Positions 27,859 to 36,536 are shown, counted from the stretch's first letter. The stretch: 64,000 nt of DNA from an uncultured Clostridia bacterium (GCA_947627575.1 CANQWN010000002.1:62001-126000); one strand, 5' to 3'. Notes: generated from the sequence alone by a model not told the origin. Numbers and translations are program-made.

Positions 27859-28872
27859 TTAATTTGCCGTAATATTTTTAAGATGCTTTGAAACGTATCC
27901 GGCGCGGTATGCGTCGCGTTCCAAAGGCGAAAGTTTTCTGCCTGCCGCGGAGTTTATGTTTGCGGGACGCATCTTTACCACCAGCTCGTCTATATCGCTT
28001 ACGTCGGATATGCCTATATAGCCCAACAGCGCGCCCAACTTTACGTTTGAGGCAAGTTTTACCAGCTCGTCCGTGGCGAGGACGGCGCAATTTGTAAGTA
28101 TGCCGTAGGAGCGCAGACATTCGTCCTTTAAGGAAATGGCGTTTTCGCCGTTTTTAAGTTTTATCCTTTCGTTAAGTTCAACTTCGGCTACTTTTTTTAC
28201 CACTTCTTCCACCTGCGAAAGAATTTCCTCTTCCGAAACGCCCAAAGTAACCTCGTTGCTTATCTGGTACATATAGCCTTCCGCCTGACTACCCTCGCCG
28301 TACACGCCGCGGACGGTAAGCCCCAGACGGGATATGCTGCGTATAACTTTGGGCATTGCGCCGCACATAGTCATCGCGGGCAGAAACTGCATAACCGAAG
28401 CGCGCAACCCCGTGCCGAGGTTGGTGGGGCACGCCGTGAGGTAACCCAACTGTTCGTCGAAAGCGAATTTCATTGTTTTGGAAATGCGCCCGTCTATCTC
28501 CGACATAGTGTCGTACGCAAGGCGAAGATCCAAACCCTTTACTATGCACTGTTCGCGCAGGTGATCCTCTTCGTTTATCATAATAGAAACGTTTTCCTCG
28601 CTGTTGATAAGCGCGGCGGAAAAGCGTTTGTTGTTTATCAGATTGGGGCTTATAAGGTGATTTTCTTTAAGTACAGCCGCCTGCTCGTCGTCTACGGAAT
28701 CCATATAATACAGCCTGAATTCGTCGAGGCGGGAAAAGCCCGACGAAACGAGGCGGATTATTTCCTTGGCCTGTTTTACGCTTGTGAGGCGGTTGGGAAA
28801 GGGAAATCCTTCGAGATTGCGGGCAAGGCGAACGCGGGTGGAAACTACGGTGCCGTTTAAAAGATTATCCAT
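27859..28872 (-). CDS. mcsB: Protein-arginine kinase McsB
   Basis: 337 residues, phosphagen-kinase fold. VVSTRVRLARNLEGFPFPNRL near the N-terminus, INEEDHLREQCIVKGLDL and the catalytic block LTACPTNLGTGLRASVMQFLPA identify McsB. SQAEGYMYQISNEVTLGVSEEEIL follows. McsB phosphorylates arginine residues as a degradation tag for ClpC-ClpP. It is 2 bases downstream of mcsA, whose product activates it, and 12 bases upstream of clpC. Confidence 0.95.
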   Translation of the reverse strand: MDNLLNGTVVSTRVRLARNLEGFPFPNRLTSVKQAKEIIRLVSSGFSRLDEFRLYYMDSVDDEQAAVLKENHLISPNLINNKRFSAALINSEENVSIMINEEDHLREQCIVKGLDLRLAYDTMSEIDGRISKTMKFAFDEQLGYLTACPTNLGTGLRASVMQFLPAMTMCGAMPKVIRSISRLGLTVRGVYGEGSQAEGYMYQISNEVTLGVSEEEILSQVEEVVKKVAEVELNERIKLKNGENAISLKDECLRSYGILTNCAVLATDELVKLASNVKLGALLGYIGISDVSDIDELVVKMRPANINSAAGRKLSPLERDAYRAGYVSKHLKNITAN

Positions 28873-28874
28873 AA

Positions 28875-29351
28875 TTATCCTCCGTAAAGCCTTTTGTATA
28901 TTTCCTGTATACGGCGGTTGAGTACGTTTGCGTCCGAATACCTGCGTTGGCGCAGGGCTTCTTCCAACTCCTCCTGCAAAACTTTAAGCTGCCTGTGCAG
29001 ACCGAACTCGTCGTTGTTGTCCGTCTTTTTGCCCACGTGCGTAACTTTGCCCTGTATGCGGCGTATGGACGGAATAAGCTCTTCCTTGAAAACGTCGTAA
29101 CAGCTTGTACAGCCCAGCAGACCCGTCCGCTCGTACTCGTCGTAAGTAAGCCCGCAGACGGGGCAGGTTTTTGCGGCGGTTGTTCCCTCGCCGAAAAGCC
29201 CCGCCCAGATGTCGCCGTGAATCTGCGAATTTAAACTTATGCTTAAATCCGCATAGCACTGCGCGCAGAGGCGGCTTTCAAACTTTTTTCCGTTTATAAC
29301 TTCCGTATAAGTTATTGTGGCGGGATTTTTTTTGCAGTGTTGGCAGAGCAT
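28875..29351 (-). CDS. mcsA: McsA, zinc-binding activator of McsB
   Basis: 158 residues. Two zinc-binding CxxC pairs: MLCQHCKKNPA/CAQCYADL and CPVCGLTYDEY/GCTSCYDVF. A UVR-like helical motif (EELEEALRQRRYSDANVLNRRIQEIYKRLYGG) forms the C-terminus. McsA binds and activates McsB. First gene of the operon, with its own promoter and a GGGAGG site five bases before the ATG. Confidence 0.94.
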   Translation of the reverse strand: MLCQHCKKNPATITYTEVINGKKFESRLCAQCYADLSISLNSQIHGDIWAGLFGEGTTAAKTCPVCGLTYDEYERTGLLGCTSCYDVFKEELIPSIRRIQGKVTHVGKKTDNNDEFGLHRQLKVLQEELEEALRQRRYSDANVLNRRIQEIYKRLYGG

Positions 29352-29382
29352 ACTATCCTCCCGGCAAGTTTATTACACTTTT

Positions 29383-29410
29383 ATTATAATACTTTTCGGG
29401 GACGGGTAAA
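29383..29410 (-). promoter_or_regulatory. Promoter of the mcsA-mcsB-clpC operon
   Basis: Minus strand TTTACC (29405-29410), 16 bases, TATAAT (29383-29388), giving a leader of about 25 bases. No CtsR heptad repeat (GGTCAAA) was seen around it. Confidence 0.6.
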
Positions 29411-29461
29411 CATCAAATACAAAACGGTTACAAAAAATTTTAAAAAAAATGAGCCAGCGTG

Positions 29462-29490
29462 TTGAAATAATAAAACCGTTATGATATAAT
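29462..29490 (+). promoter_or_regulatory. Promoter of the NifU-like/GGGtGRT pair
   Basis: TTGAAA (29462-29467), 17 bases, TATAAT (29485-29490) on the plus strand. The start codon at 29532 is served by GGAGG at 29520-29524. Confidence 0.8.
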
Positions 29491-29531
29491 TAAATAGCTG
29501 ATTATGCGCTAAAAATTTTGGAGGAAATGTA

Positions 29532-30257
29532 ATGCAATATTCTAAAGACGTTGAAAATATGATTTGCGTTGCCAAGGGCGTTTCCGGGAAATTTGAACAC
29601 GGTCCCGCCCCTATCCCCGAAGAAGGACTTTGGATAAAGGCAAAGGAAATCAAGGACATCAAAGGTTTTACGCACGGTATAGGCTGGTGCGCACCCCAGC
29701 AGGGCGCCTGCAAACTTTCGCTTAACGTAAAAGACGGCGTTATCGAAGAAGCGCTTGTGGAAACCATAGGTTGTTCGGGTATGACCCATTCCGCGGCAAT
29801 GGCGGCGGAAATTTTGCCCGGCAAAACAATTTTGGAAGCGCTGAATACCGATCTTGTGTGCGACGCCATAAACACCGCAATGCGCGAACTGTTTTTACAG
29901 ATAGTTTACGGCAGAACGCAATCCGCCTTTTCCGAGGACGGACTTGCAATCGGCGCGGGGCTGGAAGATTTGGGCAAAGGCTTGCGCTCGCAAGTGGGCA
30001 CGATGTACGGCACCAAATTGAAGGGCGTAAGATACCTTGAAATGGCGGAAGGCTACGTTATAGCGCTGGCTTTGGACAAGAACAACGAAGTTTGCGGATA
30101 CAAGTTTGTTTCGCTGGGCAAAATGACGGACTTCATAAAGAAGGGTCTTACCCCCAACGAGGCATACGAAAAAGCCGTTGGCACCTACGGAAGATATTCC
30201 AAAGAACAGGGCGCGGTTAAGCATATCGACCCCAGAACGGACAAGGAGGTTGACTGA
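29532..30257 (+). CDS. NifU/IscU-like iron-sulfur scaffold-fold protein paired with GGGtGRT
   Basis: 241 residues. HGIGWCAPQQGACKLSLNVKDGVIEEALVETIGCSGMTHSAAMAAEILPGKTILEAL resembles the NifU_N/IscU fold, with Cys in WCAP, QGAC and GCSG as possible cluster ligands. The rest is specific to a family that always seems to precede GGGtGRT proteins; database names call it an iron-sulfur assembly scaffold. No in vivo function is established that I know of. It is cytoplasmic, 2 bases upstream of the partner gene, and expressed from its own strong promoter. Confidence 0.7.
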   Translation: MQYSKDVENMICVAKGVSGKFEHGPAPIPEEGLWIKAKEIKDIKGFTHGIGWCAPQQGACKLSLNVKDGVIEEALVETIGCSGMTHSAAMAAEILPGKTILEALNTDLVCDAINTAMRELFLQIVYGRTQSAFSEDGLAIGAGLEDLGKGLRSQVGTMYGTKLKGVRYLEMAEGYVIALALDKNNEVCGYKFVSLGKMTDFIKKGLTPNEAYEKAVGTYGRYSKEQGAVKHIDPRTDKEVD

Positions 30258-30259
30258 CA

Positions 30260-31261
30260 ATGGCACTTTTCGAAGGTTACGAAAGAAGAGAGAAAAAAAT
30301 ATTGGGCGTACTTAAAGAGTACGGCATCAACAGCATAGAAGAATGTAAAGACATTACCCTGAAAGCGGGTATCGATGTGGATAAAATTGTGCGCGGCACG
30401 CAGCCCATATGCTTTGAAAACGCGGTTTGGGCGTACACCGTGGGCGCGGCAATCGCCATAAAGAAGGGCTGTAAAAAAGCCGCCGACGCCGCTACGGCGA
30501 TAGGCGTGGGCTTACAGAGCTTCTGCATACCCGGTTCTGTTGCGGAAAACAGAAAGGTAGGTTTGGGACACGGCAATTTAGGCGCAATGTTGCTTTCGGA
30601 AGACACCGACTGCTTCTGCTTCCTTGCCGGACACGAATCCTTTGCCGCGGCGGAAGGCGCAATTAAAATTGCCGAAAACGCGAACAAAGTGCGCGTTAAG
30701 CCCCTCCGCGTTATTTTGAACGGCTTGGGCAAGGACGCCGCGTATATAATTTCGAGGATAAACGGCTTTACCTACTGCAAGACGGAATTCGACCCCTACA
30801 CCGAAACGGTTAAGGTTACCGACAGCGTAGCCTTTTCCGAAGGTCCCCGCGCGAAGGTGAAGTGCTACGGCGCGGACAACGTGCCCGAAGGCGTTGCCAT
30901 TATGAAGATGGAAAATGTTTCGGTTTCCATAACCGGCAACTCCACCAACCCCACCCGCTTCCAGCACCCCGTTGCGGGAACATACAAAAAATGGTGCAAC
31001 GAAAACGGCGTAAAGTACTTTTCGGTTGCGTCCGGCGGCGGCACGGGCAGAACGCTTCACCCCGACAATATGGCGGCAGGTCCTTCCAGCTACGGTATGA
31101 CGGATACTATGGGACGTATGCACAGCGACGCGCAGTTTGCAGGTTCCTCCTCCGTTCCCGCGCACGTGGAAATGATGGGACTTATCGGCATGGGCAATAA
31201 CCCTATGGTAGGCGCGACGGTTGCCGTTGCGGTTGCCGTACAAGAGGCGTTGACAAAGTAA
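30260..31261 (+). CDS. GGGtGRT-family protein
   Basis: 333 residues. Named for its motif, seen here as VASGGGTGRTLHPDNMAAG (about residues 252-270). Gly-rich blocks such as GVGLQSFCIPGSVAENRKVGLGHGNLGAM and MGLIGMGNNPMVGATVAVAVAVQ recur in the family. Function unknown. Conserved Cys in PICFENAVW and DCFCFLAGHE may bind metal. It is coupled to the NifU-like gene, which suggests a joint complex or cluster-dependent enzyme (inference). Confidence 0.85.
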   Translation: MALFEGYERREKKILGVLKEYGINSIEECKDITLKAGIDVDKIVRGTQPICFENAVWAYTVGAAIAIKKGCKKAADAATAIGVGLQSFCIPGSVAENRKVGLGHGNLGAMLLSEDTDCFCFLAGHESFAAAEGAIKIAENANKVRVKPLRVILNGLGKDAAYIISRINGFTYCKTEFDPYTETVKVTDSVAFSEGPRAKVKCYGADNVPEGVAIMKMENVSVSITGNSTNPTRFQHPVAGTYKKWCNENGVKYFSVASGGGTGRTLHPDNMAAGPSSYGMTDTMGRMHSDAQFAGSSSVPAHVEMMGLIGMGNNPMVGATVAVAVAVQEALTK

Positions 31262-31281
31262 AAAATCAAATATAAACGCAG

Positions 31282-31307
31282 ACAGGGCTTCCCGCGGGAA
31301 GCCCTGT
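31282..31307 (+). terminator. Terminator after the GGGtGRT gene
   Basis: A perfect 26-bp palindrome starting ACAGGGCTTCCC, followed by TTATTTGTTTT. Placed 20 bases after the stop. Confidence 0.8.
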
Positions 31308-31356
31308 TTATTTGTTTTACCGTCGCAAACTGTTTATCTTTGCGCTTTAATAAGAT

Positions 31357-31392
31357 AAAAAATATCCCCCGCTTTTTACGGGGATATTTTTT
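31357..31392 (-). terminator. Terminator of the 31.4-kb membrane protein gene
   Basis: 13-bp stem AAAAAATATCCCC / GGGGATATTTTTT with T-runs on both sides, so it can act in both directions between the two convergent genes. Confidence 0.8.
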
Positions 31393-31422
31393 AATTAAAA
31401 TTAATTGTTATGCGACGAAAAC

Positions 31423-32145
31423 TTAATTTTTGTCCTCGTCGTCCGCAACTGCCGCTTCCGTCGCTTCCGCGGGCGTTTCTTCAACAACTTCCGCGGGCGT
31501 TTCTTCTGCGGGTTTAACTTCCGCAACTTCTTCGGCTTTTACTTCCGCAACTTCTTCTGCGGGTTTTACTTCTGCCACTTCTTCGGGTTTTTCCTCAACC
31601 GCTTCCGCGGGAGCCTGTTCCGCAACGGAAATGCTGTAACCCTTTTTTTCGGCAACCAACAGTTCCTTCAACAGTTTTCTTACGGCGGGTATCCTGCCCC
31701 TGTAGAGGGTGCCTGCGAGGTCTACGGCGTAAACGCGCAGACAGCCGAGTATCTTTTTGCCGTTGTTTTCGATTACAAGTTCGCGCAGTTCCCCGCAGGA
31801 AAGTTCAAACGAAAGCGAACTTCTCTGTTCAACTACGATCCTTGCGTCGCTTTGCATGCATTTATCATTTTTGTATTTTTCGGTAAGGGAAAAATTTACT
31901 TTTCCGTTCTGTATGCCGAGGTCCTCTATGCCCACGTCGTTAAGCGATCTGTTGCCTATCGTAATGCCGGCGTAACGCTTTCTTGTATCCTTGTCGATAG
32001 AATAAAAGCCGAGGAATTTAAGTCTTTGTACCGCGATTTTGCTGTGCAGGCGCAACAGAAGATAAACCGTTACGCCGATAAGCGCAATTAAGATTATAGC
32101 GCTTATAAGCGCCACAACGCCGCTGTTTTCGTTCAACCAATCCAT
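31423..32145 (-). CDS. Membrane-anchored protein with an acidic repeat tail, unknown function
   Basis: About 240 residues. One N-terminal membrane helix (VVALISAIILIALIGVTVYLLLRL), a soluble domain of about 140 residues (IAVQRLKFLGFYSIDKDTRKRY, LSCGELRELVIENNG), and a low-complexity tail of Glu/Ala/Val/Pro repeats such as EEVAEVKPAEE. I do not recognise the family. The start at 32145 (MDWLNENSG) is chosen over the GTG at 32154 because AGGTAGG lies at the right distance. The layout (one helix, domain, acidic tail) resembles the next gene, so the two may be related in function. Confidence 0.6.
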   Translation of the reverse strand: MDWLNENSGVVALISAIILIALIGVTVYLLLRLHSKIAVQRLKFLGFYSIDKDTRKRYAGITIGNRSLNDVGIEDLGIQNGKVNFSLTEKYKNDKCMQSDARIVVEQRSSLSFELSCGELRELVIENNGKKILGCLRVYAVDLAGTLYRGRIPAVRKLLKELLVAEKKGYSISVAEQAPAEAVEEKPEEVAEVKPAEEVAEVKAEEVAEVKPAEETPAEVVEETPAEATEAAVADDEDKN

Positions 32146-32176
32146 ATCATACACCTACCTTCAATAATTTAACAAA

Positions 32177-32205
32177 ATTTTATCACTATATTATAACTTT
32201 GTCAA
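32177..32205 (-). promoter_or_regulatory. Sigma-A promoter of the 31.4-kb membrane protein gene
   Basis: Minus strand TTGACA (32200-32205), 17 bases, TAAAAT (32177-32182), about 30 bases before the start. Confidence 0.75.
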
Positions 32206-32247
32206 TCTTTAAACGCCATTTGCGGGGATTTTACCTTTTTGCGGGGG

Positions 32248-34029
32248 TTACTTATTGCTTTGGCGCAATTTGTGCAACGGTTTAAGCGGCAGATGAAGTT
32301 TATCGGGCGAACGCTTTGCCATATCCACCACTATAACCTCGTGGCGCAAGCCGTCCGGCGCGACGTAGTGCGCTATCTCCCCCTTCTGCCATTGCTTGCC
32401 GTCGGGGTCGAACCAATACACCTTTTTGCCGCGGCGGCGGAACATTACGCCAATCACGGGTATTCCGTCCTCGTCGTCGCTGTGCCCGTCGTATTCCTCT
32501 ACGTCCTCTTTTTCGCTTTCAGACAGTTCTTCCGGCTCTTCTTCGGGTTCTTCTTCGGATTCTTCTTCCGCGGCTTCCCCGTCGCTTTCGGGCGGTTGGG
32601 TTGCGGCAACCTCTTCTGCCTGTTCAACCTCTTCGGGAATTTCCTCTTCGGCTTCTTCGGCAACTTCCTCAATCTCTTCCGCATCTTCCGCGGAAGGCGC
32701 GCCATTTATTTCTTTTATAAGCCCGCGGGCAAGCAAGGGCGCAGTTTCTTCATAAGGCAAATAGTAATCTTCGTCCTCGCGTTCGGTTAAAATCAGCCCG
32801 TACTTTTCCGCAAGCGCCGCTATAAGTTCAAGCGCGTACTTCACCCTGCGGGAATTTTTTATCCTGTACATACAGGGGACGGCTTCATACCTCTTCCCCT
32901 CGCCAAATTCAACTTTGTACTTCGTTTCAGCATAATCTTCGGGATTAAGCGCAAGATACAGCCGCAACGTTTTGCCCCTTATCGCGAACTTTGCCAACTT
33001 TATCCTGCCGCAGTTTATGCTGTCCGTATGCCACGATATGCGGCTTTTGGTCTTTTTGTAGGAAAGAAGGGCGTTTTTAAGCGTTGCATACCAACCCTTC
33101 ACCTCGTCCGACGACTGTATAAGTTTAGCCGTAAACGATTTGTTGTAGCGGATATTGAAACGCGTATTTCCGCCCGCGACTATCACGGGAACGGGCTGTG
33201 TTTCTTCAACTTCCTCAATCTCTTCCAAATCTTCCGCGGTGGGCGCGCCATTTATTTCTTTTATAAGCCCGCGGGCAAGCAAGGGCGCAGTTTCTTCATA
33301 AGGCAAATAGTAATCTTCGTCCTCGCGTTCGGTTAAAATCAGCCCGTACTTTTCCGCAAGCGCCGCTATAAGTTCAAGCGCGTACTTCACCCTGCGGGAA
33401 TTTTTTATCCTGTACATACAGGGGACGGCTTCATACCTCTTCCCCTCGCCAAATTCAACTTTGTACTTCGTTTCAGCATAATCTTCGGGATTAAGCGCAA
33501 GATACAGCCGCAACGTTTTGCCCCTTATCGCGAACTTTGCCAACTTTATCCTGCCGCAGTTTATGCTGTCCGTATGCCACGATATGCGGCTTTTGGTCTT
33601 TTTGTAGGAAAGAAGGGCGTTTTTAAGCGTTGCATACCAACCCTTCACCTCGTCCGACGATTGTATCAGCTTCGCCGTAAACGATTTGTTGTAGCGGATA
33701 TTGAAGCGCGTATTTCCGCCTGCGACTACCACGGGCAATATATGTATATCCGCGGAATTATCCGTTTTTTGGGTTGCGGCAATATTTTCTTCCGCAACGG
33801 CGGGAGGCTGTTCTTCCGCAACTGCTTCGTCCGTTTGTACGGCGGGCGTATCTTGCACGCTTTGTTCGGCGGGCGGAGATTGCGCGCCTTCCGCACGGTT
33901 TTCAAGACGTTTGCGAGTAACCAAAAGCGATATTATAAGCCCCACTATCACCACCGCCACGGCGGCGACAAGCGCGGCAAGCACTATCACGGCTATATCT
34001 TGCGAAGCCTGCGCTGACAATATCTTCAT
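32248..34029 (-). CDS. Membrane-anchored protein with two nearly identical copies of an unknown domain
   Basis: 593 residues. One N-terminal membrane helix (IAVIVLAALVAAVAVVIVGLIISLLV), an acidic/Ala linker, then two copies of a domain of about 160 residues beginning VVAGGNTRFNIRYNKSF (about 102-270 and 283-450), an Asp/Glu-rich linker and a C-terminal basic module (VIGVMFRRRGKKVYWFDPDG). The two copies are almost identical even in DNA. The domain has many Lys/Arg and Tyr residues and no motif I recognise. No signal cleavage site is clear. Confidence 0.65.
   Translation of the reverse strand: MKILSAQASQDIAVIVLAALVAAVAVVIVGLIISLLVTRKRLENRAEGAQSPPAEQSVQDTPAVQTDEAVAEEQPPAVAEENIAATQKTDNSADIHILPVVVAGGNTRFNIRYNKSFTAKLIQSSDEVKGWYATLKNALLSYKKTKSRISWHTDSINCGRIKLAKFAIRGKTLRLYLALNPEDYAETKYKVEFGEGKRYEAVPCMYRIKNSRRVKYALELIAALAEKYGLILTEREDEDYYLPYEETAPLLARGLIKEINGAPTAEDLEEIEEVEETQPVPVIVAGGNTRFNIRYNKSFTAKLIQSSDEVKGWYATLKNALLSYKKTKSRISWHTDSINCGRIKLAKFAIRGKTLRLYLALNPEDYAETKYKVEFGEGKRYEAVPCMYRIKNSRRVKYALELIAALAEKYGLILTEREDEDYYLPYEETAPLLARGLIKEINGAPSAEDAEEIEEVAEEAEEEIPEEVEQAEEVAATQPPESDGEAAEEESEEEPEEEPEELSESEKEDVEEYDGHSDDEDGIPVIGVMFRRRGKKVYWFDPDGKQWQKGEIAHYVAPDGLRHEVIVVDMAKRSPDKLHLPLKPLHKLRQSNK
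32668..33195 (-). repeat. Internal tandem duplication, copy A
   Basis: About 528 bases of the coding sequence repeated at 33214-33741 with a period of 546 bases. Long stretches are identical base for base, including third codon positions, so the duplication is recent or kept uniform by gene conversion. Confidence 0.85.
33214..33741 (-). repeat. Internal tandem duplication, copy B
   Basis: Partner of 32668-33195. The copies differ mainly near the ends (for example CCGCATCTTCC against CCAAATCTTCC at the left and CCCGCGACTATC against CCTGCGACTACC at the right). Confidence 0.85.
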
Positions 34030-34195
34030 TTTTATCCCCCACGGTGCAAAACTGCGCCTTACGTTTCGCGGTTTTTATATTTATTTCCGCACGGTTTTAT
34101 TTTATCACAATGAAATTTAAATGTAAATACCCGCATATAAAATTGCGGCAATTTTTTATTTATAAAAAAACGCCCGCGGCGTGGCGGACGAAAGT

Positions 34196-34726
34196 TTATT
34201 TGCCGAGGTTTTGAGAAAGCTGACGAAGGATTGTTTTCAGTCTTTTGAAAATGCTTGACTTGCGGGTATGGAACATTTCGGCAATTTCCGCATACGTCTT
34301 ATCTTCCCAAAATCTGTAATACACTATCTTCCTGTCCTCCGGCTTTAACAGCGACACGGCTTTAAGCAAATCGCCGTTTTCGCCGTCGGCGGCAATAGCC
34401 AACGACAGAGAGAAAAGATTGTTTGCGGAAACGTTATCTACAAAATTAACCGCTTCATGCGAGGAGTTGTAATCGAACGCGACGTTTTTTGTTATGCCGC
34501 ACATCCAATAATAGCAATTGCGGGAAACGTCGGCAGAGTTCAGATAGGTGTAAACTTTGAAATACACCTCGCTTAATACGTCCTCTACATCGGCGGGGGA
34601 ATAAAGATAATTAAGCGCAACCAAGCGAAGGTGGTGATAGGTTAAATCGAATAGTTTACCGAAATCGCCACGCCCCTTCTGCAAGTCCTTTATTAATCTT
34701 GTTACCTCTTCGCCGAGAGGTTTCAT
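34196..34726 (-). CDS. ECF-type RNA polymerase sigma factor
   Basis: 176 residues. Region 2: FDLTYHHLRLVALNYLYSPADVEDVLSEVYFKVYTYLN with the aromatic WMCGITKNVAFDYN. Region 4: LLKPEDRKIVYYRFWEDKTYAEIAEMFHTRKSSIFKRLKTIL with the helix-turn-helix. Size and layout fit sigma-70 family ECF factors. It stands about 290 bases downstream of the membrane protein gene at 35.0 kb, from which a terminator separates it. That neighbour could be its anti-sigma factor (weak inference). Confidence 0.82.
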   Translation of the reverse strand: MKPLGEEVTRLIKDLQKGRGDFGKLFDLTYHHLRLVALNYLYSPADVEDVLSEVYFKVYTYLNSADVSRNCYYWMCGITKNVAFDYNSSHEAVNFVDNVSANNLFSLSLAIAADGENGDLLKAVSLLKPEDRKIVYYRFWEDKTYAEIAEMFHTRKSSIFKRLKTILRQLSQNLGK

Positions 34727-34810
34727 TATCCTATTCCTTTGTAAGTTGTATTATTTTTCGCCGAATACGGTAATTTAGGGGTGTTATAACCTTTGTATTA
34801 AGTTTTTGCC

Positions 34811-34836
34811 GCTTCCGCGCGGAAGCGCGCATTATA
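34811..34836 (-). promoter_or_regulatory. -10 element and leader hairpin of the sigma-factor gene
   Basis: Minus strand TATAAT at 34831-34836 with no convincing -35, followed directly by the palindrome GCTTCCGCGCGGAAGC (34811-34826) at the start of a leader of about 100 bases. Confidence 0.4.
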
Positions 34837-34873
34837 TCTGTTCCGTAAATAGCCTTTCCGACATTTTTTTAAT

Positions 34874-34904
34874 TTTCGGGCGGCTGATAAACAGCCGCCC
34901 GAAA
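34874..34904 (-). terminator. Terminator between the 35.0-kb gene and the sigma factor
   Basis: 13-bp stem TTTCGGGCGGCTG / CAGCCGCCCGAAA with a 5-base loop, then ATTAAAAAAATG on the minus strand. The 34727-35014 gap holds this, the leader hairpin above and no gene. Confidence 0.75.
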
Positions 34905-35014
34905 CCTTTTTCCGCGCAAACGGTTTTAGTTAATTATGCACCGCGCTAAAAGCAATGTCAATTAATCTGATTGAATCCGCACCCCAAAAACGGGTGATTT
35001 TACGACAAAAATGC

Positions 35015-35710
35015 TTATTTTGCCGCGTTTTCAAGCAATCTGCGCGCCAGCACGCGGGCATAACCCGGTTCGGCGTCATCCACTTCAAGATAGTAAATGT
35101 TGCCTTTATAGGTGAAATATGCCACAGATTCTTCGTCCAAATAGGCATCCGTATATTTAACTTCCACCCCGTTTATCGTTTCGCTTGATACGCACGACGC
35201 CTTGAAAACATCTAACATATCTATTTCCGTTCTATCGTCGGTTACGCGAAGGATAAGATACGTTTCGTCGGGAAATAAAATATATTCGTTATAGCAAATT
35301 AATTTTCCGGACTTTATGTCTTTAAAGTAAGTGTCGTCAAGATATAAGGCGTCCTCATATTCGTCCAAAAACAGATAGTTTTTTCCGTTTTCCGCAGAAT
35401 ATTGCTTCAACGTTACGTCGGTAATTACCAATTCATAATCCATTGAACAAAAATAACGGAATACGGGATTTTTCTTTTTCAGACCGAAAACAAGCCCTAT
35501 GGCAACCGCCGCCGCAATTACGAGGGCGAGCGCGAGGGAAACGAGAACAAGTATGCGCCTGCGCGAATCCGCGGATACGGCAAGCACGGGACCGCGGGTT
35601 TGCACCTCGGTTGCTTCCGGCAGAGCGGCTTCCACCCGCTGTTTTACGCGCTGCTTTCCGCCGCCCTCCTGCTGTTCTATAAGTTTATGAAAGTTATTTT
35701 CGTCAAGCAT
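35015..35710 (-). CDS. Single-pass membrane protein, unknown function (possible anti-sigma factor)
   Basis: About 231 residues. A cytoplasmic N-terminus of about 50 residues (LDENNFHKLIEQQEGGGKQRVKQRVE), one membrane helix (ILVLVSLALALVIAAAVAIGLVFGL), and an extracellular domain rich in Asp, Glu and Tyr. The topology matches anti-sigma factors, but no ZAS motif is present. The ATG at 35710 has GAGG six bases upstream; a GTG at 35716 is less likely. It follows the C39-like peptidase gene with an 8-base gap, so the two are co-transcribed. Confidence 0.55.
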   Translation of the reverse strand: MLDENNFHKLIEQQEGGGKQRVKQRVEAALPEATEVQTRGPVLAVSADSRRRILVLVSLALALVIAAAVAIGLVFGLKKKNPVFRYFCSMDYELVITDVTLKQYSAENGKNYLFLDEYEDALYLDDTYFKDIKSGKLICYNEYILFPDETYLILRVTDDRTEIDMLDVFKASCVSSETINGVEVKYTDAYLDEESVAYFTYKGNIYYLEVDDAEPGYARVLARRLLENAAK

Positions 35711-35717
35711 ATACACC

Positions 35718-36536
35718 TCATTTAATACTTACCGCATAGGCGCCGTCGCACCAATCGTATGAAGTTACTTTAATATATCCTTTACTGATATCCAGACCCG
35801 TCGCTACCATTATGTATTTATCTGTGCGCACAAGCGAACCGTTGCTGTAATAATCGATATATCTGTAACCGTAGCCGACGGCGACGTGGCTACCCACATA
35901 AGAGTTATACGTAACCGTGTCGTAACCGTTGCTTGAGGACAAAGTAATAAGGTTCATATTGCGGCAGAAAAGCAAGACGGGTCTGTTTTCGTCTATCGCG
36001 GACATAAAGGGAGATTCGTCCACGCTACCGGCATAATATATCGATGTATAGGAAGCCGCATGCCCCCTGTCGTATACGTACCTGTCCAACCCCGCGATAC
36101 AATCCACAGCGGATACCCCTCCGCCGTCCACGTTGGTGCGCATCAGGGTATAGAGTTCGGACATCAGTTTGGGAATGTACACCGTATCTGCATTTTTATA
36201 TTTGCCGGTGGGCAAAGCCGTCTGATAGTCGGGCACAAGTTCCTCGAAATACTTGTCGTAAAATCCCACAATTATCGCGCCCGCCGTAGCCCCGCAGGAA
36301 TTAGACAGACTTGCTATCTGCGTGTAAAAAGGCACTTCCTTTACCGTGGAATTTTTGCTTTCCGATTTATCGGTATAATAAATCTGTTCGGTAGAAACGT
36401 TTACGGCGGTTATGGTGGCGTATGCGCTGTAACGGTTTGCCGAGGGTTTTGCCGCGCCCGTAAAGCATATCGTTATGCACAAAAACAAAAGTGCGGCAAG
36501 CGCGAAGGACGCGCAGGTTTTAAATAAAGTTTTCAT
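35718..36536 (-). CDS. Secreted C39-like cysteine peptidase
   Basis: 272 residues. Signal peptide (FALAALLFLCITICFTGAAKP, cleavage near residue 30). VPFYTQIASLSNSCGATAGAIIVGFYDKY holds the catalytic Cys after a Gln-containing strand. SYVGSHVAVGYGYRYID holds the catalytic His, and a following Asp lies in YDWCDG. The pattern is that of C39/papain-like peptidases without a transporter domain. It would act outside the membrane on a peptide or the cell wall. Co-transcribed with the single-pass membrane protein. Confidence 0.7.
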   Translation of the reverse strand: MKTLFKTCASFALAALLFLCITICFTGAAKPSANRYSAYATITAVNVSTEQIYYTDKSESKNSTVKEVPFYTQIASLSNSCGATAGAIIVGFYDKYFEELVPDYQTALPTGKYKNADTVYIPKLMSELYTLMRTNVDGGGVSAVDCIAGLDRYVYDRGHAASYTSIYYAGSVDESPFMSAIDENRPVLLFCRNMNLITLSSSNGYDTVTYNSYVGSHVAVGYGYRYIDYYSNGSLVRTDKYIMVATGLDISKGYIKVTSYDWCDGAYAVSIK

